From Daejeonella sp. JGW-45 (GTDB lineage: Bacteria > Bacteroidota > Bacteroidia > Sphingobacteriales > Sphingobacteriaceae): 64,000 nt of DNA. The notes below the pieces were generated by a model, which was given only the letters and a program-made list of their open reading frames with translations, did no database searches and was not told where the DNA came from. This document shows positions 8,413-15,814 of this stretch, piece after piece (within the stretch, counting starts at the first letter, position 1; each line of letters opens with the position of its first letter). The stretch is taken from NCBI RefSeq assembly GCF_029360805.1, contig NZ_JARKNC010000008.1, positions 248,001-312,000 on the forward strand. Reading direction: 5' to 3'. The translations under genes were made by a program, and so were the position numbers.

Positions 8413-8620
8413 ATCAACAGATAATATCGCATAACATTATGGAGAATCATGCAAATTATCTTGCTGACTACTCAAATCTGCTCAATTTTATTTTTAACAT
8501 ATTACCAAATAAATTAACGGTAGATAATAATTAGTTAACGGTAAAAAACATGTTATTCAGGGAGGCGGAAGCATCTGCACGATAGGAACTTTACTGCTTC
8601 ATAAATCCCTTTGAAATTTC

Positions 8621-8628
8621 TACTTTTG
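8621..8628 (+). promoter_or_regulatory. -7 promoter element for lysS
   Basis: TACTTTTG matches TAnnTTTG and is 18 nt before the lysS ATG. Confidence 0.55.
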
Positions 8629-8646
8629 TGCAAATTCTAACAAAAA

Positions 8647-10368
8647 ATGAGCACCGGATTATCTGAACAGGAAATTTTACGTCGTGAGGCGATGACTGAA
8701 CTTCGCAGGATGGGAATCGATCCCTACCCACCTGAAGCATTTGAAGTAAATGTCAATGCACAGGATATCAAAGAAAACTACGAGCGCGATAAGACCTCCT
8801 ATAAAAGCGTCAGTTTCGCTGGCCGCATCATGAGTCGCCGCATCATGGGCAGCGCATCCTTTGTGGAATTACAGGACTCAACCGGGCGCATCCAGGCTTA
8901 CCTGAACAGGGATGAAATTTGCCCGAACGAAGACAAATCACTTTATAATACAGTTTTTAAAAAGCTTCTTGACATAGGTGATTTTATCGGCGTTACCGGA
9001 TATGTTTTTACTACAAAAACCGGTGAGATTTCAATCCATGTAACCGGAATGAAGATCTTGTCGAAATCTTTGAAACCACTACCTATTGTAAAGAGGGATG
9101 ACGACGGGAATATTTACGATGGCTTTACTGACCCTGAGCTTCGCTATCGGCAACGTTATGTAGATCTAACAGTCAATCCTGAATACAAAAAAATATTTCA
9201 GAACCGTTCAAAGGTCATCAACACGATGCGTAGCTATTTTGATGATCAGGGTTGGATGGAAGTAGAAACTCCTATTTTACAGCCGATCCATGGCGGTGCT
9301 GCGGCACGTCCGTTCTCCACCCACCATAATGCGTTAGACATGCCGCTCTATCTGCGTATTGCCAATGAGCTGTATCTTAAACGACTAATTGTAGCAGGCT
9401 TTGAGGGCGTTTATGAGTTCGGTAAGATGTTCCGTAATGAGGGAATGGACCGTACTCATAACCCGGAATTCACCTCAATGGAGATCTATGTAGCTTATAA
9501 GGACTATATTTGGATGATGTCCATGGTTGAGGAATGCCTTGAAAAAATCGCAATCGCAATCCATGGCAAAGCCCTTGTTAAGGTCGGTGAACATGAAATC
9601 GATTTTGCCGGTCCTTACGAAAAGCTTTCCATGTATGATTCTATTAAGAAATTTACAGGAATCGATGTGTCCAAAATGGACGAAGAAACCCTGCGGGCCA
9701 CATGCAAAGAGTTGACAATTGAAATCGATTCAACCATGGGAAGAGGCAAGTTAATTGATGAGATATTCAGTGAAAAAGTAGAGGCCCACCTTATCCAGCC
9801 AACCTATATTACTGATTACCCGATCGAAATGACACCGCTGGCGAAAAAGCACCGTAGTGAAGAAGGACTCGTTGAGCGTTTTGAGCTTTTTGTTTTGGGC
9901 AAAGAAATTGGTAACGCATATACAGAATTAAACGATCCTATTGATCAGCGGGAGCGGCTTGAAGAACAACTTTTGCTGGCAGGACGCGGGGACGAAGAAG
10001 CAATGGCAATGGATGAAGACTTCCTCCGTGCCTTGGAATACGGTATGCCTCCTACCTCCGGACTTGGAATTGGAATCGACCGGCTGGTGATGCTCATGAC
10101 CGATCAAAGTACAATTCAGGAAGTATTATTCTTCCCTCAGATGAGACCTGAAAAAAAGGTGAAGGCTATTTCTTCGGATGAATTTACGGCTTTAGGTATC
10201 CCGGCTGAATGGGTTCCTGTATTAATTAAAATGGGATTCAGAACACCGGAAGAATTAAAAACTGCCAATCCAAACAAAGTGTTCAACGACCTGGGCGGGA
10301 TGCGCAAGAAAATGAAACTCGACATTACACTGCCCGGCAAGGAAAGCGTAATGCAATGGTTTAATTAG
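8647..10368 (+). CDS. lysS: Lysyl-tRNA synthetase, class II
   Basis: A 573-residue class II synthetase that charges tRNA-Lys. An N-terminal OB-fold anticodon-binding domain ([20 protein letters not shown]) is followed by the catalytic core with motif 2 [15 protein letters not shown] and motif 3 [12 protein letters not shown]. It is about 70 residues longer than E. coli LysS because of a C-terminal helical extension (from [18 protein letters not shown] to the end), which is normal in Bacteroidota. Its own promoter and a strong terminator make it monocistronic. Confidence 0.97.
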   Translation: MSTGLSEQEILRREAMTELRRMGIDPYPPEAFEVNVNAQDIKENYERDKTSYKSVSFAGRIMSRRIMGSASFVELQDSTGRIQAYLNRDEICPNEDKSLYNTVFKKLLDIGDFIGVTGYVFTTKTGEISIHVTGMKILSKSLKPLPIVKRDDDGNIYDGFTDPELRYRQRYVDLTVNPEYKKIFQNRSKVINTMRSYFDDQGWMEVETPILQPIHGGAAARPFSTHHNALDMPLYLRIANELYLKRLIVAGFEGVYEFGKMFRNEGMDRTHNPEFTSMEIYVAYKDYIWMMSMVEECLEKIAIAIHGKALVKVGEHEIDFAGPYEKLSMYDSIKKFTGIDVSKMDEETLRATCKELTIEIDSTMGRGKLIDEIFSEKVEAHLIQPTYITDYPIEMTPLAKKHRSEEGLVERFELFVLGKEIGNAYTELNDPIDQRERLEEQLLLAGRGDEEAMAMDEDFLRALEYGMPPTSGLGIGIDRLVMLMTDQSTIQEVLFFPQMRPEKKVKAISSDEFTALGIPAEWVPVLIKMGFRTPEELKTANPNKVFNDLGGMRKKMKLDITLPGKESVMQWFN

Positions 10369-10427
10369 CCATCTTGACCCTCACCAGGCACCTTATAAAG
10401 GTTGAATTAACGTAATCATAACATATT

Positions 10428-10466
10428 AATAAAGGGCATTTTACACAGCGTAAAATGCCCTTTATT
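10428..10466 (+). terminator. Strong intrinsic terminator after lysS
   Basis: AATAAAGGGCATTTTAC and its perfect 17-base complement surround a five-base loop; the descending arm ends in a T-rich tail. Confidence 0.9.
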
Positions 10467-10473
10467 ATTTTTG
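10466..10473 (+). promoter_or_regulatory. -7 promoter element in the terminator tail
   Basis: TATTTTTG directly after the lysS terminator stem, 70 nt before the small gene at 10543. As at 506-513, a promoter element is built into the T-rich tail of the preceding terminator. Confidence 0.4.
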
Positions 10474-10542
10474 TTTGAATCGATTAGCTAAAGAAATACT
10501 GAGTCGTTAAATATAAGGGTCAAAATCTGCAATCTGCATCAT

Positions 10543-10758
10543 ATGAAAAACTCAAGCATTGAAATTACCGATCAGGAATATTTGATCAAGTTGTCAAGGG
10601 AAGATTTTAATCTTTCATTTATTCACCAGCTTCTAAAGCGCATCCAGGCGGAGCAGTTCTTCTTCAGTTATAATTCCCAGGAAGATACGGGAGACCTGCT
10701 TAGTCGAAACCTGGGTCACGACCGGGAAATGCGATATGATGATTTAAGGGATAAGTAG
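10543..10758 (+). CDS. Small conserved-looking protein of unknown function
   Basis: A 71-residue, soluble, charged protein (MKNSSIEITDQEYLIKLSRED...). There is no signal peptide, cysteine or membrane helix. The middle (SFIHQLLKRIQAEQFFF) is predicted helical and the end (LGHDREMRYDDLRDK) is highly charged. I do not recognise the family. It has its own possible promoter and is not in an obvious operon. An antitoxin-like role could be imagined from size and charge, but no toxin gene is adjacent. Confidence 0.5.
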   Translation: MKNSSIEITDQEYLIKLSREDFNLSFIHQLLKRIQAEQFFFSYNSQEDTGDLLSRNLGHDREMRYDDLRDK

Positions 10759-10825
10759 GCGCAGGTGCGTAGGACGAAAGCTATGTGAATAAACAAAGCT
10801 TTAACCGCGTATAATACGCTTCAAC

Positions 10826-11380
10826 TTAAAATCGCTTCGCATTCCCCCTCTGTTGTATCACTACCCTATCCATTTGGCCCATTTGATCCTTCATCATTTT
10901 AATCTGATCTGCCAGCAATTTATTCTTATCAGCTTTTTTTGCTTCCTGAAGATATAGTATAGCTTCACGCTTGTTACGTTTTGCCATTGCAATTCCGGCC
11001 AGACTAAGCTTTGCCAACGCAACGTTATGATCCATGGTCATGCCCATACTAAGGGCTCTCTTAAAGTATTTTTCCGCCTGAAGAGGTGCCTTTCGGGATT
11101 CGATAAGCCCTATCAGCAAATTGTAATACCCGTGCTGGCCTTTGTACAGCTGCGTTTCATAGTTGCCGATTTTTGCCAGCCATACCGCTGCTCCGTCCAT
11201 ATTATCTTTCCGCAGATAATATTGCGCTATAAGCATCTTCTCGTTAAAAAGAAATGTAACACCGATAAGTATAGCAACGAAAACCAGCGGGATTCCCCAG
11301 CCCCAGTATCCAAAAACCATTAATGTTACCGCTGCACCCAGCACGATAGCTGCGAGAATCAATCTGATGAAATTAGGCAT
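10826..11380 (-). CDS. Membrane protein with TPR-like C-terminal domain
   Basis: A 184-residue protein starting MPNFIRLILAAIVLGAAVTL. Two close membrane segments (about 4-20 and 26-44, around FGYWGWG) anchor it. The rest is helical and TPR-like (AEKYFKRALSMGMTMDHNVA, KREAILYLQEAKKADK). The C-terminus is basic (RGNAKRF). A TTG at 11437 would lengthen it by 19 residues, but the ATG at 11380 begins directly at the hydrophobic segment, and a near-consensus -7 element (GATATTTG) lies about 25 nt before it. It diverges from ung. The function is unknown; a protein-scaffold role at the membrane is plausible. Confidence 0.65.
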   Translation of the reverse strand: MPNFIRLILAAIVLGAAVTLMVFGYWGWGIPLVFVAILIGVTFLFNEKMLIAQYYLRKDNMDGAAVWLAKIGNYETQLYKGQHGYYNLLIGLIESRKAPLQAEKYFKRALSMGMTMDHNVALAKLSLAGIAMAKRNKREAILYLQEAKKADKNKLLADQIKMMKDQMGQMDRVVIQQRGNAKRF

Positions 11381-11454
11381 TGTCTTATTATCTAGTAATT
11401 TTGCTGCAAATATCCGTTTATTTAAGCGTTTAACCAATATCTATATAAGAAATT

Positions 11455-12132
11455 ATGGAGCTGCAACTTGAAGAAAGCTGGAAAGAACTCCTGCATGGCG
11501 AGTTTGAAAAAGAATATATGATACATCTCCGCAACTTCCTGCGCAAGGCAAAAGCAGAGGGTAAAACTCTATATCCTTCCGGCAAGAATATCTTCAATGC
11601 ATTTCAACACACGCCTTTTGACAAAGTCAAGGTTGTAATCCTCGGGCAGGATCCATATCATGGACCAAACCAGGCTCATGGATTGTCCTTCTCAGTACAA
11701 CGCGGGGTTCAATTCCCTCCGTCACTACAAAATATTTTTAAAGAACTAATGGCAGAATTTAACGATTTTAGATATCCTGATCATGGTGATTTAACCCAAT
11801 GGGCCGATCAGGGCGTACTCCTCCTTAATGCCACTCTCACCGTGGAAGCACATTCGGCCGGCTCACATCAAAAACAGGGGTGGGAAATTTTCACAGACAA
11901 GGTTATCCAACTCTTATCTGAGAGACGATCTGGAATTGTATTCCTTCTGTGGGGTCGATATGCACAGGCTAAGGGCGATTTAGTTGACAAGAATAAACAT
12001 TATGTACTTACTTCAGCCCACCCATCGCCTTTCTCGGCACACAGCGGATTTTTTGGCAATAACCACTTCAGAAAAACGAATGAAATTCTAAAAAATGCAG
12101 GTAAAACGCCGATTGACTGGCAAATCAAGTAA
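11455..12132 (+). CDS. ung: Uracil-DNA glycosylase
   Basis: A 225-residue family 1 UDG that removes uracil from DNA in base excision repair. The catalytic water-activating motif GQDPYHG is at 64-70 (Asp66), LLLNATLTVE at 122-131, and the DNA-intercalation loop HPSPFSAHSGF at 189-199 with catalytic His189. All expected residues are intact. It ends 16 bp before the convergent Lrp-type gene. Confidence 0.97.
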   Translation: MELQLEESWKELLHGEFEKEYMIHLRNFLRKAKAEGKTLYPSGKNIFNAFQHTPFDKVKVVILGQDPYHGPNQAHGLSFSVQRGVQFPPSLQNIFKELMAEFNDFRYPDHGDLTQWADQGVLLLNATLTVEAHSAGSHQKQGWEIFTDKVIQLLSERRSGIVFLLWGRYAQAKGDLVDKNKHYVLTSAHPSPFSAHSGFFGNNHFRKTNEILKNAGKTPIDWQIK

Positions 12133-12148
12133 AGCGGTATCTCCAAAC

Positions 12149-12619
12149 TTAATATTCAAGCGGTACGGCCGGCTCCTTCTTGTTCGTCGACATGATCATC
12201 ATCGTCTGAAAAGTCTTCACCACAGATATCTTGCTGATCTTATCCATAATTACCCGTTCGTAAGATTTAATATCTTTTACGTATACTTTTAGTAAAAAGT
12301 CGCATTGTCCGGTAACATGATGACATTCAGTAATCTCTTTAATAGCAGCTATTTCCTCAAGAAATACCTGAATCGTATTATTCTTATGAAAATCGAGTTG
12401 GATCTGGATAAAAGTTTTAATTCCCAGGCCAAGCAATTCCTCATCGACCAGCGCATGATAACTCTTTATATAATGGGCCTGTTCGAGTTTCCGTACGCGT
12501 TCAAGAGTCGGCGCAGGCGATAAACCCACTTCGTGAGATAATTGCAAGTTTGTAATGCGACCGTTTTCCTGAAGGATTTTTAGGATTTTGAAATCTATCT
12601 TATCAAGTTCTAAAGCCAT
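12149..12619 (-). CDS. Lrp/AsnC-family transcriptional regulator
   Basis: A 156-residue regulator with an N-terminal winged helix (LDKIDFKILKILQENGRITNLQ, then LSPAPTLERVRKLE) and a C-terminal RAM/AsnC effector domain (CHHVTGQCDFLLKVYVKD). Such proteins form octamers and sense amino acids. It is divergent from mntR with 133 bp between them, so shared control is possible, although nothing shows that it regulates mntR. Its promoter has both Bacteroidota boxes and nearly no leader. Confidence 0.92.
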   Translation of the reverse strand: MALELDKIDFKILKILQENGRITNLQLSHEVGLSPAPTLERVRKLEQAHYIKSYHALVDEELLGLGIKTFIQIQLDFHKNNTIQVFLEEIAAIKEITECHHVTGQCDFLLKVYVKDIKSYERVIMDKISKISVVKTFQTMMIMSTNKKEPAVPLEY

Positions 12620-12626
12620 ATTCAGT

Positions 12627-12657
12627 CAAAAATAGGGTTTTCATTAGTACAACCAAA
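12627..12657 (-). promoter_or_regulatory. Promoter of the Lrp-type gene (-33 and -7)
   Basis: On the minus strand TTTG (12654-12657), 19 bp, TATTTTTG (12627-12634): an exact match to the Bacteroidota sigma consensus. The ATG follows after seven bases. Confidence 0.7.
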
Positions 12658-12705
12658 TTTTATTTTAAAAAATGATGCTAAATATACTATATATTTTTAC
12701 CAAAA

Positions 12706-12723
12706 TTTTAGATTAACCTAAAC
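12706..12723. promoter_or_regulatory. Candidate MntR operator upstream of mntR-mntH
   Basis: TTTTAGATTAACCTAAAC is an imperfect palindrome that matches the perfect palindrome in front of the TonB receptor (18168-18185) at 16 of 18 positions. It resembles DtxR-family boxes (TTAGGTTAGSCTAACCTAA type). It ends 7 bp upstream of the mntR -7 element and covers the -33 position, where a bound repressor would block RNA polymerase. Confidence 0.7.
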
Positions 12724-12730
12724 TTATAAT

Positions 12731-12738
12731 TAGATTTG
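12731..12738 (+). promoter_or_regulatory. -7 promoter element for mntR-mntH
   Basis: TAGATTTG matches TAnnTTTG, 14 nt before the mntR ATG. Confidence 0.55.
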
Positions 12739-12752
12739 CTTAATTTAAGTGT

Positions 12753-13409
12753 ATGCATTCATTTACAGAAGAAAATTACCTCAAAGCCATATATCATCTA
12801 AGCGAAGGCAACAGTGTTGCCGTAAGTACAAACAGCATTGCTGAAGTAACAAATACGAAAGCGGCTTCTGTAACGGATATGCTGAGAAAATTGGCAGATA
12901 AGAAGCTCATCAATTATGTAAAATATCAGGGAGTTACTCTAACTGGTATTGGAATAAAGGCTGCTGTAAATATCATCCGTAAACATCGCTTATGGGAAGT
13001 ATTTCTGGTTGAGAAACTTGGCTTTAAATGGGATGAAGTGCACGATATTGCAGAAGAGCTCGAACATATCAATTCAATTTCGCTGATCGACAGGCTCGAC
13101 GATTTTCTTGGAAACCCAATTGCCGACCCACACGGCGACCCTATCCCGGACAGGACGGGAAACTTCAAGCATAAAACACTGATAAAAGTGTCTGATATGA
13201 AACAGGGACAAGGCGGTATTATTTCTGGCGTGAGTGAACATTCTTCTATATTCCTCAAGCATTTGGAAAAGCTGTCTTTAACGCTTGGGACTAAGATCAT
13301 CATTACGGATGTGATCGAATTTGACGGATCCATAATATTGACTGTTGATGAAACTAAAGAAAGAACCATTAGCAGGGAGGTGGCTAAAAATATCCTCGTA
13401 ATCCTATGA
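12753..13409 (+). CDS. mntR: DtxR/MntR-family metal-dependent repressor
   Basis: A 218-residue regulator. The winged helix is at about 5-65 (TNSIAEVTNTKAASVTDMLRKL), the metal-binding dimerisation domain at 70-130 with the family signature HRLWEVFLVEKLGF and EELEH (Glu104, His105) and DPHGDPIP, and an SH3/FeoA-like domain at 142-218. Metal-loaded members repress metal uptake genes. It overlaps mntH by four bases (ATGA), so the two are translationally coupled, which points to Mn(II) (or Fe(II)) as the sensed metal. The promoter carries a DtxR-like palindrome, consistent with autoregulation. Confidence 0.9.
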   Translation: MHSFTEENYLKAIYHLSEGNSVAVSTNSIAEVTNTKAASVTDMLRKLADKKLINYVKYQGVTLTGIGIKAAVNIIRKHRLWEVFLVEKLGFKWDEVHDIAEELEHINSISLIDRLDDFLGNPIADPHGDPIPDRTGNFKHKTLIKVSDMKQGQGGIISGVSEHSSIFLKHLEKLSLTLGTKIIITDVIEFDGSIILTVDETKERTISREVAKNILVIL

Positions 13410-15274
13410 GCAAAAATGACGAGTCGCTAAGCGAAGTTCACAGTTCAGTAAGCACTGCCGGCAAAACAGGTTGGAGAAAATTAATGGCCTTCATTGGCCC
13501 CGCTTATCTTGTAAGTGTAGGTTATATGGATCCAGGCAATTGGGCAACCGATATTGCAGGGGGCAGCCAGTTTGGGTATCAGTTGATTTGGGTGCTGTTA
13601 ATGTCCAATCTTATAGCTCTCCTATTACAATCTTTAAGTGCACGTTTAGGAATTGTCAGGGGACTTGACCTGGCACAGGCTTCACGAAATGCTTATCCTA
13701 AATATGTCAACTATCCCCTATACGTACTGGCCCAGATCGCCATCATAGCCTGCGATCTTGCAGAGATTATTGGTATGGCTATCGGACTGAACCTGCTTTT
13801 CGGATTACCACTCATCTGGGGAATTTCAATCACGATACTTGATACCTTCCTCTTGCTTTTCCTGATGAATAAAGGAATGCGAATGATGGAAGTATTTATT
13901 GTTTCCATGGTCTTCATTGTTGGTATATCGTTTCTGACAGAGATGTTTATAGTAAAACCTATGCTTGGTGAAGTCTTGTCAGGATTCAAACCCTCCGTAC
14001 TATCAGGGAATGCACTTTATATAGCTATCGGTATTATCGGAGCAACGGTAATGCCACATAACTTGTACCTCCACTCATCACTTGTTCAAACAAGGAAGAT
14101 CGACCGAACTGGCAAGGGGATCAGGGAAGCTCTAAAATTTAATCTGATTGATACAACAATAGCACTGAACCTGGCTTTCTTTGTCAACGCGGCAATTCTA
14201 ATTCTGGCGGCAACGGCATTTTATAAAAATGGCCTTCATGAGGTAGCTGAAATACAGGATGCCCACAGGCTTTTGGATAATATCTTCGGGCCCCTTGCTC
14301 CAACATTATTCGCCATAGCACTGATTGCTTCCGGGCAAAGTTCAACCATTACCGGTACGCTTGCAGGGCAGATCGTGATGGAGGGCCATTTGAACCTTCG
14401 GATCCAGCCTTGGATAAGACGGCTCTTAACCCGTTTACTAGCCATTATCCCTGCTTTTTTTACCATCCTTTATTTTGGCGAAGATGCATTAGGCGGACTT
14501 CTTGTATTGAGTCAGGTGGTATTGAGCCTGCAGCTTGGTTTTGCTATTATCCCCTTAATCCATTTTAACTCCGACAGGAGAAAAATGAAAGAATATTCAA
14601 TCAAAACCTGGGTACAGATCCTGGCCTGGTTAAGCGCTCTAATCATTGTGGGATTAAACGTCAAGCTAGTTTTTCAGGAAGTGACAGAATGGATAAGCGC
14701 CGGCAGCGATGTATGGCTTATTTATGCCACAGTTATACCGGTGATAATCATCGTAAGCCTGCTATTGCTATACGTAACATTTGCTCCTTTTTTCAGAAAA
14801 CACAGTGGAAGCTTATCGAATGTCCCACATGGCCCCGCGTTGGAGATCGATACGATCGGAAATATACAGTATAAGATGATTGGGATCACCGTCGACTTTT
14901 CGAAAAACGACCGTAATACCATCCGGCATGCACTTATTCAAGGAGGTAAAGACGCCAAGTACACGCTGATCCACATCGTTGAAACTGCTGGAGCCCGTTT
15001 TCATGGCGAGAAAGTACTGGATCACGAAACCCAAAGCGATACTGACAACCTGGAAAAATACAAGATCAATTTAAAAGATCTTGGCTATGAAGCTGAGGTA
15101 TCTATAGGTTATGGAACTGCTGCAAAGGCTATTTCACAAATCGTCAAAACAAATAGCCTGGACCTGCTTGTAATGGGTGCCCACGGCCACAAAGGTATCA
15201 GCGATCTGATCTTTGGAACCACGGTGGATACAGTAAGGCATAATGTAAATATTCCGATCCTGATTATAAAGTAG
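13406..15274 (+). CDS. mntH: Nramp Mn(II)/Fe(II) transporter fused to a UspA domain
   Basis: A 622-residue proton-coupled divalent metal importer of the inner membrane. The Nramp part (about 20-450) has the TM1 metal-site motif DPGN at 42-45 and the TM6 motif MPHN at 216-219 within MPHNLYLHS, so the metal-binding Asp, Asn and Met are present. Residues from about 475 form a universal stress protein domain, with the ATP-binding pattern G-2x-G-9x-G-T complete at Gly591, Gly594, Gly604 and Thr605. Bacterial MntH is usually near 410 residues, so the extra domain explains the length. It likely lets nucleotide state or stress tune transport; this is inference. Confidence 0.92.
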   Translation: MSKNDESLSEVHSSVSTAGKTGWRKLMAFIGPAYLVSVGYMDPGNWATDIAGGSQFGYQLIWVLLMSNLIALLLQSLSARLGIVRGLDLAQASRNAYPKYVNYPLYVLAQIAIIACDLAEIIGMAIGLNLLFGLPLIWGISITILDTFLLLFLMNKGMRMMEVFIVSMVFIVGISFLTEMFIVKPMLGEVLSGFKPSVLSGNALYIAIGIIGATVMPHNLYLHSSLVQTRKIDRTGKGIREALKFNLIDTTIALNLAFFVNAAILILAATAFYKNGLHEVAEIQDAHRLLDNIFGPLAPTLFAIALIASGQSSTITGTLAGQIVMEGHLNLRIQPWIRRLLTRLLAIIPAFFTILYFGEDALGGLLVLSQVVLSLQLGFAIIPLIHFNSDRRKMKEYSIKTWVQILAWLSALIIVGLNVKLVFQEVTEWISAGSDVWLIYATVIPVIIIVSLLLLYVTFAPFFRKHSGSLSNVPHGPALEIDTIGNIQYKMIGITVDFSKNDRNTIRHALIQGGKDAKYTLIHIVETAGARFHGEKVLDHETQSDTDNLEKYKINLKDLGYEAEVSIGYGTAAKAISQIVKTNSLDLLVMGAHGHKGISDLIFGTTVDTVRHNVNIPILIIK

Positions 15275-15357
15275 TCCTTGCCCGGCGGTCTTAATACAGT
15301 TGCTGCTTCAGAATAGCTCCCTGAATTCACGTTCTAAAAACACTGTAGATTAAGATT

Positions 15358-15813
15358 TTAGTCCCAAAGCAGTTTGGCTAACACCTGAGTGATAGCGTCA
15401 GGTGACAAGTAACCATCTTGCTGGTAAATGATTTCATTCTGTTTATTAAGAATGCATAGAGTGGGATAGGAAACCTGCCCATTAATTGTTCCCAATTCTT
15501 TTGCCAGGCCGTTTACTCCCTGCTCATACCTGAAAGTCCGGCCGGCAAAAGTAATGCTGTCTTTTTCCTCAGCATCAAGGAAAACGGTTCGGTATTTATC
15601 AGCCAAAATCGTTGAGATCTTCTTGCTCCTGAGCATACTGTTCTTCATCGCGTGACAAAACTTACACCAGCTAGTCGATATAAGCACGACCACAGGCCTC
15701 GCTTCCTGTGCCTGTAAAACATTGAGCTCATCAAATTTAAGGGCCCTATTCTGCCCACAAACATTAAAGGCTAAGAGCAGGATGACTGAAGCTATTATAT
15801 ATCCCTTAAACAT
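15358..15813 (-). CDS. Periplasmic thioredoxin-like protein
   Basis: A 151-residue protein with a signal peptide (MFKGYIIASVILLLAFNVCGQ) and a thioredoxin fold. The redox motif is Cys50-Lys-Phe-Cys53 in STSWCKFCHAMKN, and the cis-proline loop reads QVSYPTLCIL. It resembles the thioredoxin_7/DUF255-like group. It starts one base after the stop of the TonB receptor, so the two are cotranscribed. It may keep cysteines of the receptor or its cargo reduced, or release a metal. No separate promoter is visible. Confidence 0.85.
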   Translation of the reverse strand: MFKGYIIASVILLLAFNVCGQNRALKFDELNVLQAQEARPVVVLISTSWCKFCHAMKNSMLRSKKISTILADKYRTVFLDAEEKDSITFAGRTFRYEQGVNGLAKELGTINGQVSYPTLCILNKQNEIIYQQDGYLSPDAITQVLAKLLWD

Positions 15814-15814
15814 T

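Larger units (their letters stand above)
8329..8646. other. 318-bp divergent intergenic region
   Basis: It separates the minus-strand kinase from plus-strand lysS. It holds an inverted repeat at 8377-8412 (AAAGCGGT...ACCGCTTT) and the lysS -7 element at 8621-8628. The rest is AT-rich with no supported reading frame. Confidence 0.6.
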
